A stretch of DNA of 43,049 bases from Polaromonas sp. GTDB taxonomy: Bacteria > Pseudomonadota > Gammaproteobacteria > Burkholderiales > Burkholderiaceae_C. The stretch covers positions 1-43,049 of the forward strand of contig NZ_JAUXNA010000156.1 in assembly GCF_030682935.1 (NCBI RefSeq), given 5' to 3'. This document shows positions 30,238 to 39,479 of this stretch, piece after piece. Numbering within the stretch: the first letter of the stretch is position 1; each line of letters opens with the position of its first letter. The position numbers and the translations under genes are program-made. The notes under the pieces are model-generated. The model ran no database searches. It was not told where the DNA came from and worked only from the letters and a program-made list of their open reading frames with translations.

Positions 30238-31335
30238 TCAGGGCAGCAATCGGCGAACGTGCTCGCCGATGGCCAGCGCGCTGGTCAGGCCAGGCGACTC
30301 CATTCCGAAGAGGTTGACGAGCCCGGCCACGCCATGTACAGCGGGGCCCTGGATCAAAAAGTCCCTGGCCGGCTCGCCAGGCCCCTGAATTTTGGGGCGG
30401 ATGCCGGCATAGCCCGGTATCAGCGCGCCGTCTTGCAACTCGGGCCAGTATTTGCGCACTTCCGCATAAAACGCATCACCGCGCGCCGGGTCCACCACCA
30501 GATCATCGGGCGAGCTGACCCACTGCACATCCGGGCCGAACTTGGCCTGCCCACCCAAATCAATCGTGAGATGCACGCCCAGGCCTGCGGCCTCGGGGAC
30601 GGGATAGATGAGCCGGGCAAACGGCGAGCGTCCGGCCAGCGTGAAATAGCTGCCTTTGGCGTAATGGCTGGGCGGCACAAATTCCGCAGCCAAGCCCGCA
30701 AAACGCCTGGCCAGGGCCTGGGCCTGCAGGCCAGCGGCGTTAACCACGGCATTGGCCTGCAACTCCGTGCCGTCTTTCGCAACCAAAACAATAGCGTCTT
30801 GCGCAAATTCCGCGTGCGCCAGAGCCGAATTGAGCACTACCAGACCGCCTGCGTTCTCCAGATCACCCTGCAGCGCCAACATCAGGGCATGGCTGTCCAC
30901 AATGCCGGTGCTCGGCGAGTGCACGGCCGCCACACACTCCAGCTGCGGCTCCAGCGCTCTGGCCTGCTCACGCGTCAGAAGCACCAGGTCATGCACGCCG
31001 TTGGCGGCGGCCTTCGCCATCATGACGTGCAGCTGGGCCACCTGCGCGTCGCTGGTCGCCACGATCAGCTTGCCGCAGCGGCTAAAACCAATGCCGCGCT
31101 CGGCGCAGTAGGCGTACAGCAGGTCTTTGCCTTGCACACACAGCCCGGCCTTCAGGGAGCCTTCGCCGTAGTAGATGCCTGCATGGATCACCTCGCTGTT
31201 GCGCGAACTGGTACCCGTACCTATGGCGTCAGCCGCTTCCAGCACCATCACCTCCCTGCCCTGCAGCGCCAGGGCACGGGCCACCGCCAGTCCCACCACG
31301 CCGGCCCCAATCACCACGCAATCGATCTGATCCAT
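30238..31335 (-). CDS. FAD-dependent oxidoreductase of the L-2-hydroxyglutarate dehydrogenase type
   Basis: [55 protein letters not shown]. Confidence 0.85.
   Translation of the reverse strand: MDQIDCVVIGAGVVGLAVARALALQGREVMVLEAADAIGTGTSSRNSEVIHAGIYYGEGSLKAGLCVQGKDLLYAYCAERGIGFSRCGKLIVATSDAQVAQLHVMMAKAAANGVHDLVLLTREQARALEPQLECVAAVHSPSTGIVDSHALMLALQGDLENAGGLVVLNSALAHAEFAQDAIVLVAKDGTELQANAVVNAAGLQAQALARRFAGLAAEFVPPSHYAKGSYFTLAGRSPFARLIYPVPEAAGLGVHLTIDLGGQAKFGPDVQWVSSPDDLVVDPARGDAFYAEVRKYWPELQDGALIPGYAGIRPKIQGPGEPARDFLIQGPAVHGVAGLVNLFGMESPGLTSALAIGEHVRRLLP
30781..30830 (+). repeat. Copy of dispersed ATAG-N21-GCGC element inside the L2HGDH-type gene
   Basis: AACCAAAACAATAG-CGTCTTGCGCAAATTCCGCGT-GCGCCAGAGCCG. 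Confidence 0.55.
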
Positions 31336-32181
31336 TTATAGCGTCCGTGGGTCGGTTTTCAGCAGCACATCCACCAGACCGCGCAGCGTGGTCTTGAGGG
31401 ACTCAAACCCCGGCAGTATTGCCAGCGTTTCTTCGTTCATATAGAGCTTGCGGTTGATCTCCAGCTGCAGGCTGTGCCGGTGCTGGGCCGGGTTACCGTA
31501 GCGCCGCACCAGCTCCACGCCCTTGTAGGGGTGGTTGTAAGCCACGCTGTAGCCGAGCGTGCGCAAATGCTCGCAGACCAGGCTTGACAGGGCCGAACTG
31601 GCGGTGCTGCCGTCCCGGTCTCCGACCACAAAGTCGGCGTGCGCTTCGCCCGGAAAATCAGTGGCATGGCTGGAGGCCATGGCGGGCATCGAGTGGCAGT
31701 TGATATGAATGCTGTAGCCATGCGCCTGGCGCGCGGCATCAATAGCCTGCGCCACGGCCGCGTGGTAGGGCTTCCAGCAGCGTTCGATGCGCGCCTGAAC
31801 CTCCGCCACACTGAGCGTGCGCGCGTAAATCGGCGCGCCGTCGTCCATGGTGCGCCAGACCAGTCCCTTGCCCAGGCGAACCTTTGAAAGCACTTTCGGG
31901 TCGGTCTCTACCGGGTCAGGCCAGGGCGCATCCAGCAGCGAGACATCAATCTCGGTGGTGTTGCGGTTGGCATCGAGGTAACTGCGCGGAAAGTGCGCTT
32001 CTATCCAGTGCACGCCCAGGGCCGGAGCAAAGTCGTAGAGTTTTTCGACATGCGTGTCCTCGGCCCCGCGCAGTGTTGCCGTTGCACACGCGTACAAAAA
32101 GTCCGGCGGATAAGCGGTCCCGCTGTGCGGGGAATCGAGAACCAGAGCGCTGCTTCCTGGCAGATGGGTAATGGGCTGCAT
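31336..32181 (-). CDS. hutG: N-formylglutamate amidohydrolase family protein
   Basis: LVLDSPHSGTAYPPDF, INCHSMPAM, NHPYKGVELVRRYGNP motifs. Confidence 0.85.
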   Translation of the reverse strand: MQPITHLPGSSALVLDSPHSGTAYPPDFLYACATATLRGAEDTHVEKLYDFAPALGVHWIEAHFPRSYLDANRNTTEIDVSLLDAPWPDPVETDPKVLSKVRLGKGLVWRTMDDGAPIYARTLSVAEVQARIERCWKPYHAAVAQAIDAARQAHGYSIHINCHSMPAMASSHATDFPGEAHADFVVGDRDGSTASSALSSLVCEHLRTLGYSVAYNHPYKGVELVRRYGNPAQHRHSLQLEINRKLYMNEETLAILPGFESLKTTLRGLVDVLLKTDPRTL

Positions 32182-32444
32182 GACCCGACTTTAGCAGCAG
32201 GATTTGGACCGGAACAGATTCATCATTTCCAGCAAATGGCAAACCGTGCAGGCCGCGCTCGGCGCACCAAACACTCACCGCCTCCGGCGCCTCATGCACT
32301 TGGCAAGCCTCGGTTTGCCCTACAAACCTTTACTTTTTGCGCCGATAAAAACGTCCACTCCGCCCTTTTAAAGTGAACTTTCAAACAAAAAAAAGCTCTT
32401 TTATAAGGGCAGCCTCTTTCACCTTATTTACGACAGGAAACACC

Positions 32445-33038
32445 ATGCGTTCATTGACACGAAGTTTTTCAGCCACCGTTCTGGCCGTAGCCGCACTGGC
32501 CGCCGGCACAGTCGCGCATGCGCAAGGCAGCAATTACTCCCTTTACGGGCCAGGCGCCAGCTACGTTGGGCTGAACGCCGGGAAATCAGACTTTTCAGTG
32601 GGCAACGGAACCGGCGTTTTTGCGTCCGAGAACAAGGACACGGCCTACAACATTTACGGCGGCAGCTATTTCAACAACAACCTGGGCATGGAACTGGGCT
32701 TTACCGACTTTGGCAAGGTCAACCGCGCGGGTGGCACCACCAAGGCACAAGGCTTTAATCTGAGTCTGGTTGGCCGGCTGCCGCTGAGCCCCTCGTTCAA
32801 TCTGCTCGGGAAACTGGGCACCACCTATGGCCGAACCGACGTTTCCGCCGCACCCGCGTCCGGTGTTGCTTCCGGCAGTGAGAGCGGCTTTGGCGTGTCC
32901 TACGGTTTGGGCGCCGAATATGCGTTCAACCCCCAGTTGTCAGCCGTCTTGCAGTACGACTCGCATGACCTGAAATTTGCCGGCAGTGGCCGCGACCGCG
33001 TCAGCGCCACCACGGCGGGCTTGCGCTACAAATTCTAA
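32445..33038 (+). CDS. Outer-membrane beta-barrel (OmpA-like transmembrane/porin family) protein
   Basis: Signal peptide MRSLTRSFSATVLAVAALAAGTVAHAQG; alternating beta-barrel pattern; C-terminal TTAGLRYKF. Confidence 0.8.
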   Translation: MRSLTRSFSATVLAVAALAAGTVAHAQGSNYSLYGPGASYVGLNAGKSDFSVGNGTGVFASENKDTAYNIYGGSYFNNNLGMELGFTDFGKVNRAGGTTKAQGFNLSLVGRLPLSPSFNLLGKLGTTYGRTDVSAAPASGVASGSESGFGVSYGLGAEYAFNPQLSAVLQYDSHDLKFAGSGRDRVSATTAGLRYKF

Positions 33039-33069
33039 GTCGGCGGGGGCGCACAGCGCCTTCAAGCCC

Positions 33070-33102
33070 AGCCTGCCAGCCTTTGGGCTCGCAGGCTTTT
33101 TG
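33070..33102 (+). terminator. Rho-independent terminator downstream of the outer-membrane barrel gene
   Basis: AGCCTGC-CAGCCTTTGGGCTC-GCAGGCT-TTTTG. Confidence 0.75.
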
Positions 33103-33210
33103 CATGGGCAAACACCTGCATGTATGCCATACAAATAATAGCTAACTATTCCCGTACTTATTGGGAAAAACTTCGATTTAGCTCGCGGATTCAAGAACAA
33201 AGTGCGACTC

Positions 33211-33462
33211 CGATAAAACGGGCGGGCCCAGCGTCGCTTGGATTTTCAGCGGACGCTGGGCGCCCGCGCCGTTCATGCCGTATTGTTTGAAATCGGCCTG
33301 GTCATGGCCATGGTGCCACTGGCCGCCTGGTGGCTGGACATCGCGATTGTGCTGTTTTTCCTGCCCTACACCTTTGCCTTCAACTGGACTTACGACCACT
33401 TGCGGTCCAGCAGCAGCGCGCTGACATCGACAAGCTCAAAACGCCCGGCCACTGACAGGTAA
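33211..33462 (+). pseudogene. Remnant of a PACE-family (BTP-domain) efflux protein
   Basis: Frame reads RTLGARAVHAVLFEIGLVMAMVPLAAWWLD/IAIVLFFLPYTFAFNWTYDHL: one BTP repeat with an apparent internal deletion; in-frame TAA upstream, first BTP repeat absent. Confidence 0.65.
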
Positions 33463-34208
33463 TCCCAGCGCTCCAACTGGCACTGCAGCGGATCACCGGC
33501 TGCGTCGTAGCGCAACAGGTTGACCGAATTGGGCGCCTCCCAGCGCACCCGTGACGACAGCGCCGTGCCGGCCTGCACGCACCAAAGGCGCCGGCCCAGG
33601 CCTGCTACGCGGGATGACAGCTCGCAGACATACGGCAGGTGAATGTGGCCGCCGATCACAAGGTCGGCCCCCGCCGCCGCCCAGGCGCGCACCGCCGGCT
33701 CCCAGCCGCGCAGGCGGTCGTGCTCGTCTTCGGCCCGCATCACATACACAGGCTGGTGAACCACGACCACGCGCAACTGCGCCGGTCCGGCCGACTGAAG
33801 CTGCGCCACCACCCGGTCGATCTGTGCAGCCGACACCTCGCCGTTTTTATGCCGCCAGCGCCGCGTGGTGTTCACGCCCACCACCCGCAGCTGTGGCGTG
33901 TCCAGACAGGTTTCCAGCGCGGGCCCAAAGGCGTGCAGATAGCGCGCATAGGGCGTAAATAACCGCTGATACAGATTGAACAAGGGAATGTCGTGGTTGC
34001 CCGGCAGCGCCATCAGGCGCGCAATCGCCAGGCGGTCACAAAACGCCTGCGCCTCCTTGAACTGCGACGCGCGCGCGCGCTGGGTGATGTCCCCCGACAG
34101 CACCAGCACATCGGGGCGCTGCGCCTGCGCCAGGCGCACCAGTGCCTCCAGCACAGGCTGCTGTGCGGTGCCGAAATGCGGGTCGGACATGTGCAGCAGC
34201 AATGTCAT
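33390..34208 (-). CDS. Metallophosphoesterase
   Basis: HMSDPHFG, VLSGDITQRA, LPGNHDIP, VVVHQP, GGHIHLPYV motifs. Confidence 0.9.
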   Translation of the reverse strand: MTLLLHMSDPHFGTAQQPVLEALVRLAQAQRPDVLVLSGDITQRARASQFKEAQAFCDRLAIARLMALPGNHDIPLFNLYQRLFTPYARYLHAFGPALETCLDTPQLRVVGVNTTRRWRHKNGEVSAAQIDRVVAQLQSAGPAQLRVVVVHQPVYVMRAEDEHDRLRGWEPAVRAWAAAGADLVIGGHIHLPYVCELSSRVAGLGRRLWCVQAGTALSSRVRWEAPNSVNLLRYDAAGDPLQCQLERWDYLSVAGRFELVDVSALLLDRKWS

Positions 34209-35176
34209 GCCACTTCAACCCGGTCCGCAGGCGCGGGCACCATCAGCAGCAAGGGCTCGGCTGCCACCTCAAAGACCAGCGGCGCCTGCATCCAGGCGAC
34301 CTCGCCGTCGGTCGCAACCTTGATGCGTTTACGGCCTTTCGGCGTGATGGTCAGGCGGCGAAACGAAAAGCTGTCCACGCTGTCGGCATCGCCCAGGCGC
34401 CCGGCCAGGCCGCGCAGCAGCAATCCGAAGAGCGCCAGCGTGCCTATCGGCCTGACCAGGACGCCTGCCAACTCGCCTGCATCGACCGAATCGACCTGCT
34501 TTTCGTCAATGCCGACGCGCGCGAGCTGCAAATGGTTGTTGCCGACGAACAGCGTGGGTGTGCGTAACGCGACCACCCGCCCGGCCGACTCGACCAGCAG
34601 ATGGAGCTGCTTGCGGGCCTGCAAAAGTGTGGCAATGCCTGACATAAAGGCCACAAAACGGCTGCGCCCAAAGCGCTGCTTCCATGCTTCGCGGTCTTCC
34701 AGCAATTGCGGGTACAGCCCGACGCTGGCATTGACCAGAAAAATCCGTCCGTTCACCTGCCCGACCTGAACCGGCGAAATACTGGCACCCACCAGTGCGG
34801 TGGCCGCCGCTTCGGAGTCCTGCGAAATGGCGTTGGCGCGACCAAAGTAATTGAACGTGCCTTGCGGCAAGACGCCGAACGGGCAACCGCTACTGAGCAC
34901 GGCGCTGGCCACAGCATTGATGGTGCCGTCGCCACCGGCCGCCACCACCACACCCTGGCGGGCCTGCGCCAACGCCACGGCGCGGCGGGCGACGACGCTG
35001 ATCGGCTCGGTTTTTCCGATTGGCAAAAATTCGAACGTGCGCCCGGCTTGCCTGAAAACACGCGCCATGACCTGCTGCGCGTCGTCGACGTTGTGGTGGC
35101 CCGAGCCCGCATTGATGACGACAAAAAAAGGCCCGGAGCGCGCGGCGTTCTGGGCTGAAGCATCGGGAAAAGTCAT
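34205..35176 (-). CDS. Diacylglycerol/lipid kinase family protein
   Basis: VINAGSG, VVAAGGDGTINAVASAVL, FGVLPQGTFNYFGRANAI; 4-nt overlap with downstream gene. Confidence 0.88.
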   Translation of the reverse strand: MTFPDASAQNAARSGPFFVVINAGSGHHNVDDAQQVMARVFRQAGRTFEFLPIGKTEPISVVARRAVALAQARQGVVVAAGGDGTINAVASAVLSSGCPFGVLPQGTFNYFGRANAISQDSEAAATALVGASISPVQVGQVNGRIFLVNASVGLYPQLLEDREAWKQRFGRSRFVAFMSGIATLLQARKQLHLLVESAGRVVALRTPTLFVGNNHLQLARVGIDEKQVDSVDAGELAGVLVRPIGTLALFGLLLRGLAGRLGDADSVDSFSFRRLTITPKGRKRIKVATDGEVAWMQAPLVFEVAAEPLLLMVPAPADRVEVA

Positions 35177-35284
35177 GCGACAAGCATATGCACCGCACGG
35201 CAGGAGGTCTGTCAGCCAATGCCTCTTTCAGTCCGGGCGTTGCGGGGGCCCTCCGCTTGTTTTCGGCATTTCATCCGAGGCACA

Positions 35285-35995
35285 TCACTTCATCTGGACC
35301 GAACCGGACACATTGACCAGAACCGTGCTCTTGCCGGCTTCCACCGCAATCGGCGAGTCCGACATTTCGGACTTGGCCTGCATGGCCATCACGCGGGGAC
35401 GGGGCGTGTAACCCTGCTCGTTGGCGTTGACGGAAACTTCGCGCAAGGCATAGCCGGCAAAACCAAAGCTCCTGGAGATCTCGCCGGCTTTGGCCTTGAA
35501 GCGCTCAATCGCCTGGGTTTGGGCTTCGCCCTCCACCCTCGTGCGCTGCTCGCGGCTCAATGCAAAGCTGACGTTGCCCATGGTGAGGGTCTGGATTTTT
35601 CCGGCGGTGCTGGTGATGCGCGCAAAGTCCCTGCCTTCCAGCACCAGCTCGATCGAGCCTTGCCAGCCATTGATCTTGCCGTCCTTGCCATAGCGCGGGT
35701 ACAGGCTGAAATTGCCGGTACGCACGTCCATCTGGCCGGGGGCAGCAGCCTGCTTGGCCTGAGTCAGCGCGGTATCGAGTGCCTGCTTGAGCTGGGCTTG
35801 CACCGTACCGGCGTCCGTGCCGTCGCGCGTGGTATTCATCGAAATGGACAGCAGGTCCTGCTGCACCTCTACCGAACCGCTGGCTGACAGCTGGGCCACA
35901 TTCTGCAGCGGTTCACGTTGAATATTTTGAGCAAATACACCTGCAGCACTCGCCAGCAGGGCGCAAGAAACTATTAATTTTGTAGTACGCATCAT
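35285..35995 (-). CDS. SIMPL domain-containing periplasmic protein
   Basis: Signal peptide MMRTTKLIVSCALLASAAGVFAQ; SIMPL (DUF541)-like sequence. Confidence 0.85.
   Translation of the reverse strand: MMRTTKLIVSCALLASAAGVFAQNIQREPLQNVAQLSASGSVEVQQDLLSISMNTTRDGTDAGTVQAQLKQALDTALTQAKQAAAPGQMDVRTGNFSLYPRYGKDGKINGWQGSIELVLEGRDFARITSTAGKIQTLTMGNVSFALSREQRTRVEGEAQTQAIERFKAKAGEISRSFGFAGYALREVSVNANEQGYTPRPRVMAMQAKSEMSDSPIAVEAGKSTVLVNVSGSVQMK
35925..35985 (-). repeat. Copy of dispersed ATAG-N21-G(C/T)GC element covering the signal peptide of the SIMPL gene
   Basis: Minus strand CTACAAAATTAATAG-TTTCTTGCGCCCTGCTGGCGA-GTGCTGCAGGTGTATTTGC. Confidence 0.55.
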
Positions 35996-36553
35996 GTCGT
36001 TTACCTTTTGGACAATGAAAAATTAATGAGCAGGCTCTGGCGCCGGTGGCGCAGAGATGACAAAAACGGGGCCGGCGTGCGCATTTTGCGTGCAGTTCAC
36101 ACTCTGAGCGACGCCTGCCATGAAAAGTACCGGCCAAAATAGCAAAACATCAGACCGACCTGTCAAGACGTTCATGCCGGGCTGGGCTGGCACAAGGCCC
36201 GTCCAGACCACAAAATACCGGGTTTTAACTGCAAAAAGCGGCGTTGATACCGCCCTTCCAGCGGGTGCGGCAGCGCGAATGTCACGCAGCGAAGGCAAAG
36301 GATTCAAGCGCACTCAAAAAGGTTTCTTGCGTGTTTTTCAGACGAAGAGGGGGGTAATTTCAGCCGCCCATCAACGAGGGGCGAATGACTTTTTTCATCA
36401 TCTTCCGACAAGCTTAAACGAGGAATACGTCCACCGCATGCACTATCTGCACACATTAGAAACTTTTGTAATAGTGTGTCAGAGTGATTAAAAAAAGAGA
36501 CACTTTTGGCATTTAGCACTCAAAATGGCGCTGTTACAAATTTGAAGTCCAAC

Positions 36554-37291
36554 ATGAATCCCTCTTTGACAAGCACTCGCGCCGACAAAATCCTGATTGT
36601 TGACGACGACGCCCGCATCCGCGACCTGTTGCGCCGCTACCTGGCCCAAGAGGGTTTTGAAGTCATCCTGGCCGAAGACAGCAAGGCCCTGAACCGCATC
36701 ATGCTGCGTGACGCCGTCGACCTGATCGTGCTCGACTTGATGATGCCCGGCGAAGATGGCCTTTCGGTCTGCCGACGCCTGCGTGCGGCCAATGACCGCA
36801 CCCCCATCATCATGCTGACCGCAAAGGGTGAAGACGTGGACCGCATCGTCGGTCTGGAGGTGGGCGCCGACGACTACCTGGCCAAGCCGTTCAACCCGCG
36901 TGAACTGCTGGCCCGCATTCATGCCGTGCTGCGTCGCCGCCCCACCGCTGAAGTGCCGGGCGCACCGTCCAGCGATCAGGAAGTGATCACTTTCGGCCCG
37001 TTTTCGTTTGACATGGGCCTGCGCACCCTGCATAAAAACGGTGAAGAATTGCCCCTGACGACCGGCGAATTTGCAATGCTGAAAACCCTCGTGCGTCACC
37101 CACGCCAGCCGCTTTCGCGCGAAAAACTGGCGCAGCTGGCGCGCGGCCGGGAATTCGAGCCCTTTGACCGCAGCCTCGATGTGCAGGTTTCGCGCCTGCG
37201 AAAGCTGATTGAGACGGACGCTGCGGTGCCGCGCTACATTCAGACGGTGTGGGGCGTTGGCTATGTTTTTGTACCAGACGGAAACAGCTAA
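36554..37291 (+). CDS. ompR: OmpR-family response regulator
   Basis: KILIVDDDARIRDLLRRYLAQEGFEV receiver and winged-helix C-terminus ending YIQTVWGVGYVFVPDG. Confidence 0.92.
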   Translation: MNPSLTSTRADKILIVDDDARIRDLLRRYLAQEGFEVILAEDSKALNRIMLRDAVDLIVLDLMMPGEDGLSVCRRLRAANDRTPIIMLTAKGEDVDRIVGLEVGADDYLAKPFNPRELLARIHAVLRRRPTAEVPGAPSSDQEVITFGPFSFDMGLRTLHKNGEELPLTTGEFAMLKTLVRHPRQPLSREKLAQLARGREFEPFDRSLDVQVSRLRKLIETDAAVPRYIQTVWGVGYVFVPDGNS

Positions 37292-37439
37292 GCCCCATTG
37301 CACCCGCGGCCATAACAGCACGCCGACCTAACAGGCTGCGCGGCGGCCTTCTGCCCCCATCAAGGGGTTCGTGGGCTCCGCAGCAAGCCTGTTTCAGATC
37401 GGCGACGTCCATCTTTCGCTCCGAACTTACACTGCGCCC

Positions 37440-38816
37440 ATGGACGATACCAGCCCAATGCCCCTTGAAACAGCTCCAGCAGCGCTGGAGATACGCCCGC
37501 GCCGGGGTGTCAATCTGTTTTGGCGAACCTTCTTCTTTTTGGCGTTGCTGCTGCTTGGCTCCATCGTGGCCTGGCTGCAAACCTTTCGCGCGCTGGAATC
37601 CGAGCCACGCGCGATTCAAAGCGCGCAACAACTGGCATCTCTGGTCAACCTGAGCCGTGCGGCGCTTCGTTACTCCGACGCCATCGCCCGGGTTTCGCTG
37701 ATTAAAACGCTGGCCGACGAGGAACAGGTCCGCATCACGCCGCGTGAACCGATGGACAAGGTCGACGTGTTCGAGCGCGACAAACTGAGCGAACGCATCG
37801 CCGAAAAACTCAAGGCCAAGTTAGGCAGCGACACCGTCGTGGCCAGCAGCGTTAACGGGCAAAAGGGCTTGTGGATAGGCTTTGCCATTGACGGCGACTC
37901 CTACTGGCTGATCACCGACCCCTCCAAGGTCGGACCCTCGCGCAACAGCACCTGGGTGATCTGGCTCATGACCGCCGGTGCCTTGTCCCTGGCCGGCGCC
38001 GCGTTCATTGCGCGCCTGATCAACCGCCCGCTCAAGGACCTTTCGTTTGCGGCCAGCCGCATGCGCGACGGGGATTTCGATGCCAGCCGACTCGACGAGA
38101 AAGTGGCAACCAGCGAAATCCGGGAGGTCAACATTGGCTTTAACCGCATGGCCCAGCAGCTGTCCAAAATTGAACAAGACCGCGTCATCATGCTGGCCGG
38201 TATTTCCCATGATTTGCGAACACCGCTGGCGCGCCTGCGCCTGGAAACCGAAATGAGCGTGTCAGACCCCGATGCGCGCGAGCACATGGCTGCCGACATC
38301 ACCCAGCTCGACGCCATCATTGACAAATTTCTGGACTACGCGCGCCCCGAGCCGCAGCAGCTCGCACCGGTATCGCTCAATACCGTGGTCGATGCCGCGG
38401 TGTATGCCGTTGCCGACTATGAAGACATGCGCGTGACGGTGAACATCCCTGACAACACGGTCGTCCTGGCCGATGAAGTCGAGCTGTCCCGCGTCATTTC
38501 CAACCTGCTTGAAAACGCCAGACGTTACGGCAAATCGCCCGAAACAGGCATTACCCTGGTCGAAATTACCGCCAGGACCCGGGACCAGTGGGTGCTGATC
38601 AAGGTGCGCGACCACGGCCAGGGTGTGCCGCCTGAGACCCTGCCCAAGCTCACCGGCCCGTTTTTTCGGGGGGATGCGGCACGCACGGCGGCGTCCGGTG
38701 CTGGACTGGGCCTGGCGATTGTTGAAAAAACCCTTCAGCGCATGGGCGGCGTATTCAGTCTGGCCAATGCCAGCTCGGGCGGACTGGCCGCGCACATCAG
38801 GCTGCGCAGAAGTTAG
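37440..38816 (+). CDS. envZ: EnvZ-type sensor histidine kinase
   Basis: HAMP region, H-box GISHDLRTPLARLRLETEM, N/G boxes; downstream of ompR. Confidence 0.9.
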   Translation: MDDTSPMPLETAPAALEIRPRRGVNLFWRTFFFLALLLLGSIVAWLQTFRALESEPRAIQSAQQLASLVNLSRAALRYSDAIARVSLIKTLADEEQVRITPREPMDKVDVFERDKLSERIAEKLKAKLGSDTVVASSVNGQKGLWIGFAIDGDSYWLITDPSKVGPSRNSTWVIWLMTAGALSLAGAAFIARLINRPLKDLSFAASRMRDGDFDASRLDEKVATSEIREVNIGFNRMAQQLSKIEQDRVIMLAGISHDLRTPLARLRLETEMSVSDPDAREHMAADITQLDAIIDKFLDYARPEPQQLAPVSLNTVVDAAVYAVADYEDMRVTVNIPDNTVVLADEVELSRVISNLLENARRYGKSPETGITLVEITARTRDQWVLIKVRDHGQGVPPETLPKLTGPFFRGDAARTAASGAGLGLAIVEKTLQRMGGVFSLANASSGGLAAHIRLRRS

Positions 38817-38864
38817 GACGGCCGTCAGATGCCAAGGGCTTCCGTGGACCGCCTCTGGACTCAT

Positions 38865-38922
38865 GACAAAATACGGCTTTGGCTCAGCAACTACGGGCGC
38901 CATAAGCTACTAATATAATAGC
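38865..38922 (-). repeat. Copy of dispersed element at the ispF 3' end
   Basis: Minus strand TATATTAGTAG-CTTATGGCGCCCGTAGTTGCT-GAGCCAAAGCCGTATTTTGTC. Confidence 0.5.
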
Positions 38923-39425
38923 GCCACAGCGCGGGCTTCCATGCTCAAGCCCTGCCCCACCGGACCGAGCTTTTCCGCGGTCTTGGCCTTGACATTGACT
39001 TGGGCCCCGTCCAGACCCAGCGCCTCGGCGATCCGCGCGCGCATCGCCGGAATGTGCGGAGCAAGCTTGGGGGCTTGCGCGATCACGGTGCTGTCGATGT
39101 TGCCGATTCTGTGACCCCGCCCGGCCAGCAGGTGGCCAACCGCCCGCAGCAGCGCCATCGAATCGGCCGCCTTGAAGCGCGCATCGGTATCCGGAAAATG
39201 GGACCCAATGTCGCCCAGCCCTGCTGCACCAAGCAAGGCGTCGATGATGGCATGGAGCAACACGTCGGCATCCGAATGCCCGAGCAGCCCCAGGGTGTGG
39301 GCAATCTCGACGCCGCCCACGATCAGCTTGCGCCCGGGCACCAGCGCATGCGTGTCCCAGCCCTCGCCAATCCGGAAGGGTGGAATCAAAGGGCTGGGAG
39401 TGGGATTCATGACGGGGTCTTTCAC
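38910..39425 (-). CDS. ispF: 2-C-methyl-D-erythritol 2,4-cyclodiphosphate synthase
   Basis: [47 protein letters not shown]. Confidence 0.96.
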   Translation of the reverse strand: MKDPVMNPTPSPLIPPFRIGEGWDTHALVPGRKLIVGGVEIAHTLGLLGHSDADVLLHAIIDALLGAAGLGDIGSHFPDTDARFKAADSMALLRAVGHLLAGRGHRIGNIDSTVIAQAPKLAPHIPAMRARIAEALGLDGAQVNVKAKTAEKLGPVGQGLSMEARAVALLY

Positions 39426-39479
39426 GTGGATTTAAAGAATTGCTTTTTTGCGCAGATGCACCGCCCGGTGCAGCGCACA

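Noticed and set aside
30259-31341. 360-aa plus-strand ORF opposite the L2HGDH-type gene
   Set aside because: Antisense of a clear FAD oxidoreductase; no domain recognised.
33128-33175. Intergenic CAAATAATAGCTAACTATTCCCGTACTTATTGGG as an element copy
   Set aside because: ATAG arm is present but the right half does not match the GCGCTANAGG block; too degenerate to count, mentioned only as context for the PACE remnant.
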